A DNA stretch of 64,000 nucleotides, taken from contig MTLP01000022.1 of the NCBI GenBank assembly GCA_002009975.1, positions 1-64,000 of the forward strand, given 5' to 3'. Numbering within the stretch: the first letter of the stretch is position 1; each line of letters starts with the position of its first letter. The notes below the pieces were generated by a model. That model saw nothing but the letters and a program-made list of their open reading frames with translations, was not told the origin of the DNA and did not search any database. Position numbers and translations under genes: made by a program. The stretch is from Thermococcus sp. JdFR-02 (GTDB lineage: Archaea > Methanobacteriota_B > Thermococci > Thermococcales > Thermococcaceae). This document shows, in pieces, positions 8,925-18,361 of the stretch.

Positions 8925-9935
8925 TTATGGATAACTTTTCCCATAGAGCCTCCAGAGTGCTTCGTTAAGCCATTTACTGTGAATTTCTTTTCCATAGAAC
9001 TTAACCCTGCATGCTGGCGCTTCAATTGCTCCAACGTACTTATCCGCAGCTCCGTAATACATAATCCACTTTCCTTTATATCTAACTAATGCCTCAGCAA
9101 AAACGACGTTCGGAACATTCCCTATTTTCTCCCAAAGCAACTGTGGCTCAAATATAGGCTCGTCAGACCTTGCAATGACTTTGTATGGATTGGAAGGGTC
9201 AAGAAGAGCCCATCCAATACTATAACCCTTTTCCCAGCTTGCTCCATTATAAAACAATAAAATCCCTTTGTCTGTCAATATTGGTGGAGGTCCTGGTTCT
9301 ACAAGACGCTCATCAAACATTCCCATTCTCGCTTCAAGTATTGGATTTTTCCAATCAGCTTTCCAATGTATGAGATCTTCACTATATGCAATCCATATCT
9401 TCCAGTCTCCAAAAAACATGATATAGGTTCCATTTATTTTAACTGGGAGTATTGCACCACTTTTTGTCCATGGCCATTCAGGGAAAACAATTCCATGCTT
9501 TTTCCAATTTATTAAATCTTTACTCGATGCTATTGCAAGCCTAGCGGTGGAACCGTCAAAAGCGGTGTAAGTCATATAATAAGTATCATTAACCTTTACA
9601 ATTCTCGGATCCTCACATCCCATCTTTTCCTCTGGAAGGGTAGGATAAATTATTGGCTTAGGATATTTCTCAAAGTTTATCCCATCTTTACTGATTGCAA
9701 GGGCTATATATGACCTGAATTTCTTATCTTGAGCCCTATAGAATAAATAAATAGTGTCATTGATAACTACAGCTGCAGGATTAAATGCCGCTTTAGAATC
9801 AAAGGGAAAATCTCCGGGTGACAGAATAGGTTTATCTGAAACTCTTACATATCCTTCAAGAGGTGGAGTACAATCAAAATCAAGCCCAATTACTAAAAAT
9901 ACAATAATAAATAAAGGAATAAGCAGTTTTTTCAA
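8925..9935 (-). CDS. secreted GH130-like glycosidase/phosphorylase
   Basis: The 336-residue protein starts with a signal or anchor sequence (KKLLIPLFIIVFLVIGLDF) and continues as a five-bladed propeller of the GH130 family (PH1107-type). Family signs are FYRAQDKKFRSYIALAISKD, CEDPRIVKVNDTYYMTYTAFDG, LINWKKHGIVFPEWPWTKSG, and a C-terminal KWIMYYGAADKYVG. GH130 enzymes act on beta-mannosides, by phosphorolysis or hydrolysis. Outside the cell phosphate is scarce, so hydrolysis or binding is more likely here. It lies just downstream of the MalK-like ATPase and has a cytosolic relative at 18358. Confidence 0.84.
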   Translation of the reverse strand: MKKLLIPLFIIVFLVIGLDFDCTPPLEGYVRVSDKPILSPGDFPFDSKAAFNPAAVVINDTIYLFYRAQDKKFRSYIALAISKDGINFEKYPKPIIYPTLPEEKMGCEDPRIVKVNDTYYMTYTAFDGSTARLAIASSKDLINWKKHGIVFPEWPWTKSGAILPVKINGTYIMFFGDWKIWIAYSEDLIHWKADWKNPILEARMGMFDERLVEPGPPPILTDKGILLFYNGASWEKGYSIGWALLDPSNPYKVIARSDEPIFEPQLLWEKIGNVPNVVFAEALVRYKGKWIMYYGAADKYVGAIEAPACRVKFYGKEIHSKWLNEALWRLYGKSYP

Positions 9936-9947
9936 AATCTATCCCCC

Positions 9948-11024
9948 TTATCCATAGATCGTTTTTCCCGTTTTTGGATCAAATAGATAAATCCTGTTCT
10001 TTTGTGGTTTCCAGTATATCTCCCCTCTACTAATCCTTATGTCCTCAGGAACCCTGACGACTATGTCTGTGTTGCCATAAGTGATGTGACCATAGTTCTC
10101 TACACCAAGCTTCTCGACACCTAGGAGTTTTCCTGATATATAGTCATCTTTCTGTTCTAATGCAACATCCACATGTTGGGGTCTAAATCCTAGGATAATT
10201 TCTTCAGCCTCAGGCACATCGGGAGAGAGTTTTAATGTGAAGTATTCAGTTTCAAAGAACACCTCTCCATCTTTTCTCCTTATTTCTCCCTTTATTAAGT
10301 TCATTGGAGGACTTCCAACAAAAGTTGCAACGAATGTGTTAGAGGGTTTGTAGAATATCTCATCGGGTGTTCCAACTTGCTGTAAAACTCCTTTATTCAT
10401 AACCGCTATTCTGTCAGCCATTGTCATTGCCTCAACTTGATCGTGAGTAACGTAAATTGTCGTAATGCCAAGTTCATAACTTAAAAGTTTTTTAAGTTCA
10501 AAACGCATTTGAGTTCTAATCTTTGCATCCAAGTTTGAGAGAGGTTCATCCAACAAGAAAACCTGAGGCTCTCTAACTAAAGCTCTAGCCAAAGCCACTC
10601 TCTGCTGCTGTCCACCGCTTAATTGACTTGGTTTTCTATCTAACAAATCCGCTATTCCAAGGAATTCAGCAACTTCCTTTACCTTTTTAGCTCTCTCTTG
10701 CTTTGGAACTCCAGACATTCTTAGAGGAAATTCAATGTTTCCAAAGACAGTCATATGAGGATATAGAGCATAGCTTTGAAAAACCATAGCAATGTTTCTC
10801 TTTGTAGGATCAATCTCATTAACGAGTGTATCCCCTATCCAAATTTCACCCTCGTTTGGAGTTTCAAGTCCTGCTATCATTCTAAGGGTAGTTGATTTTC
10901 CACATCCACTTGGACCAAGTAACACCATAAATTCACCATCTTTAATCTCAAGGTTTAACTTGTTTACAGCAATTAAATTGCCAAATCTTTTAGTTACTTC
11001 TTTAAGCAAAACCCTCGCCATCAT
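9948..11024 (-). CDS. ABC transporter ATP-binding protein, MalK/MsmX type
   Basis: This 358-residue ATPase shows Walker A GPSGCGKST, Q-loop VFQSYALYPHMTV, signature LSGGQQQRVALARAL, Walker B VFLLDEPLSNLD and the switch His in YVTHDQVEAMT. It also has the C-terminal OB/TOBE regulatory domain (about residues 240-358) typical of sugar-import ATPases. It would power the MalF/MalG-like permease encoded immediately upstream, whose end overlaps its start by four bases. Confidence 0.93.
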   Translation of the reverse strand: MMARVLLKEVTKRFGNLIAVNKLNLEIKDGEFMVLLGPSGCGKSTTLRMIAGLETPNEGEIWIGDTLVNEIDPTKRNIAMVFQSYALYPHMTVFGNIEFPLRMSGVPKQERAKKVKEVAEFLGIADLLDRKPSQLSGGQQQRVALARALVREPQVFLLDEPLSNLDAKIRTQMRFELKKLLSYELGITTIYVTHDQVEAMTMADRIAVMNKGVLQQVGTPDEIFYKPSNTFVATFVGSPPMNLIKGEIRRKDGEVFFETEYFTLKLSPDVPEAEEIILGFRPQHVDVALEQKDDYISGKLLGVEKLGVENYGHITYGNTDIVVRVPEDIRISRGEIYWKPQKNRIYLFDPKTGKTIYG

Positions 11025-11869
11025 CCCTTACCTCCAGTGATTACTATTCCTCTAATCAGGTATTTATTAAGCAGGAGGAATAATATTATCGTGGGAGCAG
11101 AGGCAACTATAGACCCCGCTATGATTGGGGTGTATTCAACCCACATAGCTCTTTGGAAAGCAAAACTTAAACCTACTGGAAGTGTAAAGTTCTCTGGTGA
11201 TCTTAAGAATATCAATGGTCCTATAAATGCGTTCCAAGAACCAAGGAATTGATATACAGCTACTGCTCCTAGTGCTGGTCTTGCAAGGGGCAACGCAATA
11301 AAGAAGAATGATTTTATTGGCCCACACCCATCTAAGCGTGCTGCTTCAAATATTTCATTTGAGAGCGACATAAAGTACTGTCTCATTAGGAAAATACTTG
11401 AAACATTTGTTAGCCCAAGTAATGCCAATCCAAAGATGTTGTCTATTAATCCAAGCTTGTAGATTATGATGTAGTTGGGAACTAAGGTTACGAACATTGG
11501 GATCATCATAAGCGAAAGTAGAGCTGAGAATATTGCATCTCTTCCTGGAAACCTTAGGCGAGCAAAAGCGTAACCTGCCATTGTCGAAAAGAGGATATTT
11601 CCAGCAATAATTAGTCCAGCATAAAGTGCAGTATTTCTAATCCATCTTGGGAAAAGTTCTAGTCTAAATAACTTTTCATAATTTTCCAATGTAAAAGGAT
11701 TTGGAATCCATTCTGGAGGATATCTAGAGGCTTGAGCCCAATTCATGAATGATGCTATGATTGATCTAATAAAGGGAGTTAAATAGACTAAAGCAAAAGT
11801 TATGAGGACTACGTAAGTTATTAAAATCCAAGCCTTTTTTATGAGGTTCTCCCTTTCCTTGGGAGTCAT
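11021..11869 (-). CDS. ABC sugar transporter permease, MalG type
   Basis: The protein has about 282 residues from ATG 11869, chosen because GGGAGGGC lies just upstream and this ATG overlaps the malF-type stop (ATGA); a further in-frame start upstream lacks a ribosome site. Six membrane segments are visible, and the EAA loop (EIFEAARLDGCGPIKSFFF) contacts the ATPase. It is the MalG-like half of the importer, co-translated with the MalF-like half and the MalK-like ATPase. Confidence 0.9.
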   Translation of the reverse strand: MTPKERENLIKKAWILITYVVLITFALVYLTPFIRSIIASFMNWAQASRYPPEWIPNPFTLENYEKLFRLELFPRWIRNTALYAGLIIAGNILFSTMAGYAFARLRFPGRDAIFSALLSLMMIPMFVTLVPNYIIIYKLGLIDNIFGLALLGLTNVSSIFLMRQYFMSLSNEIFEAARLDGCGPIKSFFFIALPLARPALGAVAVYQFLGSWNAFIGPLIFLRSPENFTLPVGLSFAFQRAMWVEYTPIIAGSIVASAPTIILFLLLNKYLIRGIVITGGKG

Positions 11870-12813
11870 CTTAAAGCCCTCCCGTACTTCTTTTGGAAGA
11901 TGTATGTAGTTGTGAATATTATAGCAAACAAGAACCAACTTTTAGCTGCTGCAACTCCAGGTCTAATCCTTGTAAATGCTTCATTATATATGTCCAAGGC
12001 AACTGTATAACCAGCACCTCCCGGACCTCCACTTGCTCCTGCCATAACCCATGCTAGATCAAACATCTGCAGTGCGCCGATTAAGCCCATGACAACGACG
12101 TAAACTATCATAGGTCTAAGCATTGGTATTGTTATGAAAAAGAATCTTCTGATTGGACCTGCTCCATCAAGCATTGCGGCTTCATAGAGTTCCTTTGGTA
12201 TTGCCTGCATAGCTGCTAAAAATGACACCATGAAGTGACCGCTGGTTCCCCAAATTGCAACCATTGAAATTGCTAGAAGGATATACCGTTTATCATTTAA
12301 CCAATCTATTGGTTGAAAACCAGGCACTGTGAGATCAAACACATAATTAATAAATCCATTTTTCATGAACAGCCAAATGAAAATTAGTGAGATTATAACC
12401 GAAGAGGTCGTTGCAGGAAGAAAATAAGAGACTTTAAAAAATTGTTGTCCCTTAATTTTTTGATTAGCAAAAGAAGCCAAAACAATAGCTAAAAATGTTT
12501 GAACTGGAACTACAATAGCGGTATAGATTAAAATATTCTTCAAACCTGTATAGAAAGGAGCAATTAAGTAATAAGAACCATGAAGACCTCTACTTAAATC
12601 TCTAAGCACGATTGCAAAATTTTTTAAACCAACAAACTGCATCTCACCAATATAATCCCACTTAAAGAAGCTCAGGTAGAAGGCAAATATCATAGCAAAG
12701 TATCCAAAAACTAGATTTAATAAAACTGCAATTGAAATCAAAGAGAGACCAGCTACAATCTCCTTATTTTTAGACTTCTCATAAAAAGAAGAAAATGATT
12801 TAAAAAGAGGCAT
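11866..12813 (-). CDS. ABC sugar transporter permease, MalF type
   Basis: The 315-residue membrane protein starts at ATG 12813, preceded by GAGGTGAT. It has six or more membrane helices and the EAA loop ELYEAAMLDGAGPIRRFFF. The stretch GASGGPGGAGYTVALDIYNEAF is typical of MalF-like archaeal and bacterial sugar permeases. It pairs with the MalG-type protein encoded next and starts 11 bases after the binding-protein gene. Confidence 0.9.
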   Translation of the reverse strand: MPLFKSFSSFYEKSKNKEIVAGLSLISIAVLLNLVFGYFAMIFAFYLSFFKWDYIGEMQFVGLKNFAIVLRDLSRGLHGSYYLIAPFYTGLKNILIYTAIVVPVQTFLAIVLASFANQKIKGQQFFKVSYFLPATTSSVIISLIFIWLFMKNGFINYVFDLTVPGFQPIDWLNDKRYILLAISMVAIWGTSGHFMVSFLAAMQAIPKELYEAAMLDGAGPIRRFFFITIPMLRPMIVYVVVMGLIGALQMFDLAWVMAGASGGPGGAGYTVALDIYNEAFTRIRPGVAAAKSWFLFAIIFTTTYIFQKKYGRALR

Positions 12814-12823
12814 AAAAATCACC

Positions 12824-14176
12824 TCAACCGCTTAGCTCTTCTTCCACAATTTGCTTCATGGTTGCTATGGCTTCCTCGGGAGTTATTTCTCCTCTCATTG
12901 CTGCTGCCATTGCATCACTGAATTTACCCTCTAAGATACCTGACTTTGGACCCCATAGGAATACTACCACATTGTCATACTTGAATGATAGTGTCTTTGC
13001 GTGTTGTGGCCACATGTCTGGATCATTCTCAAAGCCCTTTAGGCTTGGTAATGCGTGACCACCTTTAACTACAAGCTCTTTTTGTCCTTCTGGACCTAAG
13101 ACATACTCAACAAACTTCCATGTCTCTTGTGGGTGCTCAGACTTTGCGTTTATACCTAAGATAACGGTATATGCCATAGTTGCTCTTCCTTTCTTTCCAG
13201 CTGGAACTGGAGCAATGTCCCAATCTTCACCATACTTGAAGTCTGGGAATTGATCCGCTAAGAATGGGATCATCCAGTTACCACTTATCACCATTGCAAC
13301 TTCTTGTTGACCAAAGGCATCTCCTAACCAACCAGCTCCAACGTCACCTGGTTGGACAACATAGGGTGTCTTTCCTTGGTTTTCCATTTCAATCTTACCA
13401 ATTCTGTACAAGTTAATGTACCATGTTAATGTTTCCTTGACAACTGGGTTGTCAAACCATGAAGCATCTGCTGGTTTTTCAAACCATGGCTTTGGAGCGC
13501 CATTGCTAATAGCAACTGGAACATACCTGTTGAATCCTCCCAAATATATGGCCAATCCTGGCTTTCCAGTCTTTTCGGCAATAATCTTTGCATATTGCTC
13601 TAATTCTTCCCAGGTTTCAGGAGGCTTTGTTAAACCAGCTTGTGCAAAGAGCTTCTTGTTATAGAATAGGGCTAACATACTCCAGTCTTTTGGAAGCCCA
13701 TAGAGCTTTCCATCTTTCTTAAATGGTTCTAATAGGAATGGATAGAATTGGTCAATAAAGCTCTTGTCTGCGAGGTCAGAGATTGGATATAATGCTCCTT
13801 TTTCTATGAAGATTGGTGACCATGAGCTGTCAACGTAGAAGACATCGGGTGCTACCCCGGCTCCAAATGAAGCTAAAATGTTCTCATGGAACATTTGGGT
13901 GATGACTTCGTATTTAACCCCTATTGTTGGATTTTTCTTTTCGAATTCTTCAATGAGTGCTTGATACTTCTTCATCTCAGTTTCTCCAGCACTCCAGCCA
14001 GCAAACCTTATGAAAACTTTCTCTTGGGTTTCAACCTTTGTTTCTACTTTTGTTTCTGTCTTTACAATGGTTTCTGGAGTTGCTGTTTCTTTTTCTCCAC
14101 CTATACATCCAGCTGCAACAATAGCCAACAAAAGCACTGAAACTAAAACAAGACTGTGGACCATTTTTTTCTTCAT
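12824..14176 (-). CDS. extracellular sugar-binding lipoprotein (MalE type)
   Basis: The 450-residue protein begins with a lipoprotein signal (LVLVSVLLLAIVAAGC, lipobox AAGC, Cys near residue 24) and a Thr/Glu-rich linker, then a family 1 solute-binding domain (YKALIEEFEKKNP-like start, Walker-free, Trp-rich). It would be anchored outside the membrane and hand an oligosaccharide to the MalFG-like permease. The sugar is not known; the locus with GH65 and GH130 enzymes suggests an alpha-glucobiose or a manno-containing sugar. A TATA element and GAGGTG ribosome site precede it. Confidence 0.9.
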   Translation of the reverse strand: MKKKMVHSLVLVSVLLLAIVAAGCIGGEKETATPETIVKTETKVETKVETQEKVFIRFAGWSAGETEMKKYQALIEEFEKKNPTIGVKYEVITQMFHENILASFGAGVAPDVFYVDSSWSPIFIEKGALYPISDLADKSFIDQFYPFLLEPFKKDGKLYGLPKDWSMLALFYNKKLFAQAGLTKPPETWEELEQYAKIIAEKTGKPGLAIYLGGFNRYVPVAISNGAPKPWFEKPADASWFDNPVVKETLTWYINLYRIGKIEMENQGKTPYVVQPGDVGAGWLGDAFGQQEVAMVISGNWMIPFLADQFPDFKYGEDWDIAPVPAGKKGRATMAYTVILGINAKSEHPQETWKFVEYVLGPEGQKELVVKGGHALPSLKGFENDPDMWPQHAKTLSFKYDNVVVFLWGPKSGILEGKFSDAMAAAMRGEITPEEAIATMKQIVEEELSG

Positions 14177-14321
14177 GCTTCAACACCTCTATACAGGGGA
14201 CTTCACATTTTATACTACAATAATATTATATAAACTTTATCTTTATTTTCTACAATATATTTAAATAGTAAAAATGTTATCTTAATTTAGTGCTGATGGT
14301 GTCGATGGGGGGAACATATTT
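14177..14321. promoter_or_regulatory. divergent promoter between sugar importer and TrmB-type regulator
   Basis: Read on the minus strand, TTTATATAA (about 14226-14234) lies some 50 bases before the binding-protein start. On the plus strand, ATATATTTAAATAG (14253-14266) is a TATA candidate for the regulator, whose ribosome site is GGGGGGAA before ATG 14322. The string CTACAAT occurs at 14215-14221 and 14250-14256, each followed by an A/T stretch, so the pair may be half-sites for the regulator. The classic Thermococcales sugar-regulator (TGM) palindrome with TATCAC...GTGATA is not seen. Confidence 0.5.
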
Positions 14322-15383
14322 ATGGAGAATCTCACTCTAACGGTTATTAAAAAGCTCCAAGAGTTGGGCTTAACAAAAAGAGAAGCAGAAGTTTATCTAA
14401 CGATCTGGATAAAAAAAAGTGCTACAGTGAAGGATTTGTTAGATTCTTTAGACGTTCATCAACCCCAACTTTATAACATAATTCAAAGCCTTATTAGGAA
14501 GGGTTTTGTAAGAGCTTCAGCTGGAAGACCAAGAGTTTACATAGCAAGTGATATTACTTCTTTAATAGATGTTCAAAAGATGAAACTTGATATTCTAAAA
14601 AGAACTCTTGAAGAAGAGCTTAAGAAGATAAGGAGCAGATCAGAGGAAGAAGGACCCTATATTTCAATAGTTCGAAGTTTGGATGGAATTATCTCAAGTG
14701 TAATTGAAACTATAAACTCTGCAGAAGTTGAGATCAGAGCAGAACTTCCATATTCTATCTTTAAAGAACTCAAGCCTTATTTTTTGAGTGCTCTTCAAAG
14801 AGGAGTAAACTTGTATCTTCTAGTCTACCCAGGATTAGGAACGTTCAGTGAATTTGAGTTGTTTAAAGATCAAGTAAAGATAAAGACTTCTGAACTTGGG
14901 AATTTTCTTTTAATAATCTCTGATCTTTCAGTTGGAGTGTATTCCAGAAGAAGATTCTTTAGTACCAACAAATCACCAGTCTCAAACTCCGAGATTTATG
15001 GATATGTTGTGCAGGAAAAAGATCTCTTTCTTAGGCTTTTGAACATTCATAATAACTTGTGGCTGAAGGCTAAGGATGTACTCTGCTGGCAACCAAGACC
15101 AGAGATTTACCCCAAAACCTTTATAGAATTCTCTATGGCACTGGAGGAAATTAGAACACTTCTAAAGCTTAAATATACACCTATCGTAAGCGTTGAGGGA
15201 AGAGATGTAAAAGAAGGATTGCCCATAAAGATTAGGGGGAAAGTACGTTCTGTTAACAAATTAGGAATTATAAGCAACTTTGTTTTGGAAACTAATGAGG
15301 GAACAATGACTGTAGGAGGTTTTGATGCAGAGGTTGAAGACATTGAGGCTCAACGGATTACTATAGAAAAAGTTGAAAAATAG
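14322..15383 (+). CDS. TrmB-family sugar-responsive transcriptional regulator
   Basis: The 353-residue protein has an N-terminal winged helix (residues 1-75: LQELGLTKREAEVYLTIW and the recognition helix region QPQLYNIIQSLIRKGFV), a coiled linker, a PLD-like middle (residues ~115-240) and a C-terminal sugar-binding TrmB domain. Family members sense sugars such as maltose or trehalose and repress or activate nearby transport genes. Its position, diverging from an importer and leading a phosphorylase operon, makes it the likely local regulator. Confidence 0.88.
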   Translation: MENLTLTVIKKLQELGLTKREAEVYLTIWIKKSATVKDLLDSLDVHQPQLYNIIQSLIRKGFVRASAGRPRVYIASDITSLIDVQKMKLDILKRTLEEELKKIRSRSEEEGPYISIVRSLDGIISSVIETINSAEVEIRAELPYSIFKELKPYFLSALQRGVNLYLLVYPGLGTFSEFELFKDQVKIKTSELGNFLLIISDLSVGVYSRRRFFSTNKSPVSNSEIYGYVVQEKDLFLRLLNIHNNLWLKAKDVLCWQPRPEIYPKTFIEFSMALEEIRTLLKLKYTPIVSVEGRDVKEGLPIKIRGKVRSVNKLGIISNFVLETNEGTMTVGGFDAEVEDIEAQRITIEKVEK

Positions 15384-15400
15384 TCTCAGGGGGATTAAAT

Positions 15401-16099
15401 ATGAATGAAATAGGCATGATTTGGGACTTCGATGGTGTCCTAGTTTTTACTCCCCATGAAGAAGCTTGGAGAAGAGCAGCTGAGCACTACGGTGTTAACG
15501 ACTTTGATCACGACTTCTATGTCCATTATGTCTCAGGAAAGCCAAGGTATGAAGGAGCAGACAACATATTAACTCTGAAAGGCGTCTATGAAAAGTTTAA
15601 TGCCCAAACAGAAGAAGAAAAACAAAAACTCCTCCATGAATTTGCAGATTTCAAGAACAAAATCGTGAATGAGATGTTTGACAAAGGAGAGTACGAAATT
15701 AATGAAAATGCCATAAAATTTCTAATTGAAGCAAAAAAAGCAGGAATAAAGCATGCTTTAGCCTCGGCATCAAAAAATGCAGCAAAGCTTAGCAAGAAAA
15801 TAGAAGTTGAATTCAACGGACAAAAAGTTTCCTTAAGTGATCTCTTTGATATCAATGTAAGTGGTTTAGCTCCTAGCAAAAAAGAAGTCTTTAAAATGGC
15901 TTTGAAAGAGCTAAAATCTAAGTTTCCTAATCTAAAGGTATTCATAGTTGTTGAAGATGCTCCAGCTGGAATAAAGGCAGCTAAAGAGCTAAACATGTTA
16001 ACCCTCGGTTATATAAGAGAAGCTGACCTTAAGGCTGACTTAACTTTTAGAGACTTTAATGAGGTTAGTTTAGAGAAAATTAGATCTCTAATAAGGTAA
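15401..16099 (+). CDS. HAD phosphatase/mutase, beta-phosphoglucomutase-like
   Basis: The 232-residue protein has the HAD motif I DFDGVLVF near the start, motif II at HALASAS (Ser/Thr), a Lys at APSKKEVF and motif III VVEDAPAGIKAAKE. The cap between motifs I and II is of the beta-PGM type. Next to a GH65 phosphorylase, which releases beta-glucose 1-phosphate, a beta-phosphoglucomutase giving glucose 6-phosphate is the best reading; a sugar phosphatase is the alternative. It starts 17 bases after the regulator with GGGGGA. Confidence 0.82.
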   Translation: MNEIGMIWDFDGVLVFTPHEEAWRRAAEHYGVNDFDHDFYVHYVSGKPRYEGADNILTLKGVYEKFNAQTEEEKQKLLHEFADFKNKIVNEMFDKGEYEINENAIKFLIEAKKAGIKHALASASKNAAKLSKKIEVEFNGQKVSLSDLFDINVSGLAPSKKEVFKMALKELKSKFPNLKVFIVVEDAPAGIKAAKELNMLTLGYIREADLKADLTFRDFNEVSLEKIRSLIR

Positions 16100-16111
16100 G
16101 GAGGTCCATCC

Positions 16112-18361
16112 ATGAAATACAGCTTCAAGTTTAAAGAATATGACCCCAAAATAGAAGGAATTTACGGAACAATTCTCACATTGGGAAATGGGCATATTGG
16201 GATCAGGGGCGAAATTGAACTTGAACCAACAATCTATGGAACAACGATAGCTGGAGTTTATGATTATGCTCCCTACTTTTATAGAGAGATCATCAATGCC
16301 CCAAGGGTGATAGGAATACAAGCACTTTTCAACGGCGAACCGATATGCTTAAGCGGTCAAAAGCTCCTAAACTACGAGAGAGAGCTGGATATCGAAGATG
16401 CAACACTGAAAACTTTTGTAAGTGTAAAGACTCAAAGCGGTGCTAAAATAGACTATGAGAGCATAAGGATAGTTCATGGAAAGAGAAAGAATTTGGCTAT
16501 TCTAAAATTTAAAATCAAAGCAGATAGAGATGGTCTTTTAACGTTAATAAGTCCAATTGAGACAGATGTAGCCAATCCATCGTATAGGAACGAGATAATG
16601 ATAAAACATTACAACGTTGAAGAGCTTGAGGAAAGTAAAAAGGGAATCTACGCAGGCGTTCGAACCTTAGATGGAAAGTATAAAATTGAAATAGCCAGTT
16701 CTCTTGTAAGTGAAGGCAATATCAAAAGAACAGTTGTTAAAAATACAAAAGGCATAACCGAGATCTTAAACGTTAAAATTGAAAAAGGCAAGACCTATGA
16801 ATTCATAAAATATATAGTTATAATCTCCTCTGAGGATTCAAACCTGAAAGATAAAGCATTTCAAGAGATAGAGGAGGCTAGAGCTCTTGGTTTTGATAAA
16901 CTCTACAAGGAACATAAAGAATATTGGGAAAAAATTTGGGAAAAAGCCAACATTGAAATAGATGGTGATGATCAAGCTGAAAAAGGCTTAAAGTTCAGTC
17001 TCTTCCATTTAATTCAGTCCATGCCAAAGGATAGCAAAATATCATTAACCGCAAGGGGAATTCATGGCTTTGGTTATAGAGGACACGTCTTTTGGGATAC
17101 GGAAATCTATGCATTGCCATTCTTCATGGCTGTCTTTCCAGAAAAAACTAGGGAAATGCTAATGTATAGATACAATAACTTAGATGCCGCACGAGAAAAT
17201 GCAAAGCTTAATGGATATAAAGGGGCTCAATTTCCATGGGAATCAGCAGATGATGGTTATGAAGCAACACCACCCCTTATTCCTCTTGATATGATAGGAA
17301 AAGGTGTAGTTAGAATATACACCGGTGAGGAGGAACATCATATAACCGCTGATATAGCCTATGCAGTGGAACTTTATTACAAATTCACTAACGATGATGA
17401 CTTTATGTCCAAATATGGGCTTGAAATTATCTTGGAAACCGCAAGATTTTGGGCAAGCAGAGTGGAATATGATAAAGAAAAGGGCTATGTTATTAAGAAA
17501 GTTATTGGTCCAGATGAGTACCATGAACATGTAAACAACAACTTCTTCACAAATTTAATGGCAAAATATAACCTCATTTTAGCAGCCGAGTACTATAGAA
17601 AAGCTAAAGAACTCGGAGGAGATTGGCTCGAAACTGTAAAAAGAATTGGAGTGAATGAAGAGGAAGTTATGAAATGGCTCGAAATTGCTGAAAAAATCTA
17701 CATTCCAAGGCAAGTAAATGGAGTCTTCGAACAGTTTGACGGCTACTTTGATCTAATGGATTACACGATTGATCCCTATGGTATTGGAGAAAATAGGCTT
17801 CCAGAGGAAGTAAAGAGAAACTTAGGAAAGACAAAGCTGATTAAGCAAGCCGATGTCATAGCAGCGCAGTATCTCCTTAAAGAACAGTTTGACCTCGAAA
17901 CAATCAAGAAGAACTTTGATTACTATGTCGTTAGAACCACTCATGCATCATCACTTTCAATGCCCGCATACAGTATAGTAGCATCATGGCTCGGCTATGA
18001 GGATTTAGCCTACGACTACTTCATAAAATGTGCCTTCATAGACCTTCACAATATTTACGGCAACACTCAAGATGGCTTCCATTTAGCAACTGCTGGTGGA
18101 GTTTGGCAAATACTCTTTAGAGGTTTCTGCGGAATCGAGATAAAGGGAGATACTTTGAAAATTACACCAAGACTCCCACAAAAATGGAGATCAGTAAAGC
18201 TAAAATTCTTCTTTAAGGGAGCATTACTTAGCTTGGAAATCAAGAATGATGAAGTGAAAGCTAAAGTCATCAATGATAAGAGCGCCAAAATTAGCGCATT
18301 TAGTAAAGATGTTCTTTTGAAGCCCGGAGAAGAGATTATTTTAAGAGGTGAAGCAAGATGA
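16112..18361 (+). CDS. GH65 family disaccharide phosphorylase/hydrolase
   Basis: The 749-residue protein matches GH65 in length and order: N-terminal beta-sandwich (about 1-270), helical barrel (about 300-650), C-terminal sheet. The catalytic acid is E469 in GPDEYHEHVNNN. The barrel also shows RGHVFWDTEIYALPF, PWESADDG and the phosphate-site THASSLSMPAYS. GH65 enzymes split maltose, trehalose, kojibiose or nigerose with inversion, using phosphate. The neighbouring mutase supports phosphorolysis. Which alpha-glucobiose is used cannot be told. It overlaps the next gene by four bases. Confidence 0.92.
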   Translation: MKYSFKFKEYDPKIEGIYGTILTLGNGHIGIRGEIELEPTIYGTTIAGVYDYAPYFYREIINAPRVIGIQALFNGEPICLSGQKLLNYERELDIEDATLKTFVSVKTQSGAKIDYESIRIVHGKRKNLAILKFKIKADRDGLLTLISPIETDVANPSYRNEIMIKHYNVEELEESKKGIYAGVRTLDGKYKIEIASSLVSEGNIKRTVVKNTKGITEILNVKIEKGKTYEFIKYIVIISSEDSNLKDKAFQEIEEARALGFDKLYKEHKEYWEKIWEKANIEIDGDDQAEKGLKFSLFHLIQSMPKDSKISLTARGIHGFGYRGHVFWDTEIYALPFFMAVFPEKTREMLMYRYNNLDAARENAKLNGYKGAQFPWESADDGYEATPPLIPLDMIGKGVVRIYTGEEEHHITADIAYAVELYYKFTNDDDFMSKYGLEIILETARFWASRVEYDKEKGYVIKKVIGPDEYHEHVNNNFFTNLMAKYNLILAAEYYRKAKELGGDWLETVKRIGVNEEEVMKWLEIAEKIYIPRQVNGVFEQFDGYFDLMDYTIDPYGIGENRLPEEVKRNLGKTKLIKQADVIAAQYLLKEQFDLETIKKNFDYYVVRTTHASSLSMPAYSIVASWLGYEDLAYDYFIKCAFIDLHNIYGNTQDGFHLATAGGVWQILFRGFCGIEIKGDTLKITPRLPQKWRSVKLKFFFKGALLSLEIKNDEVKAKVINDKSAKISAFSKDVLLKPGEEIILRGEAR

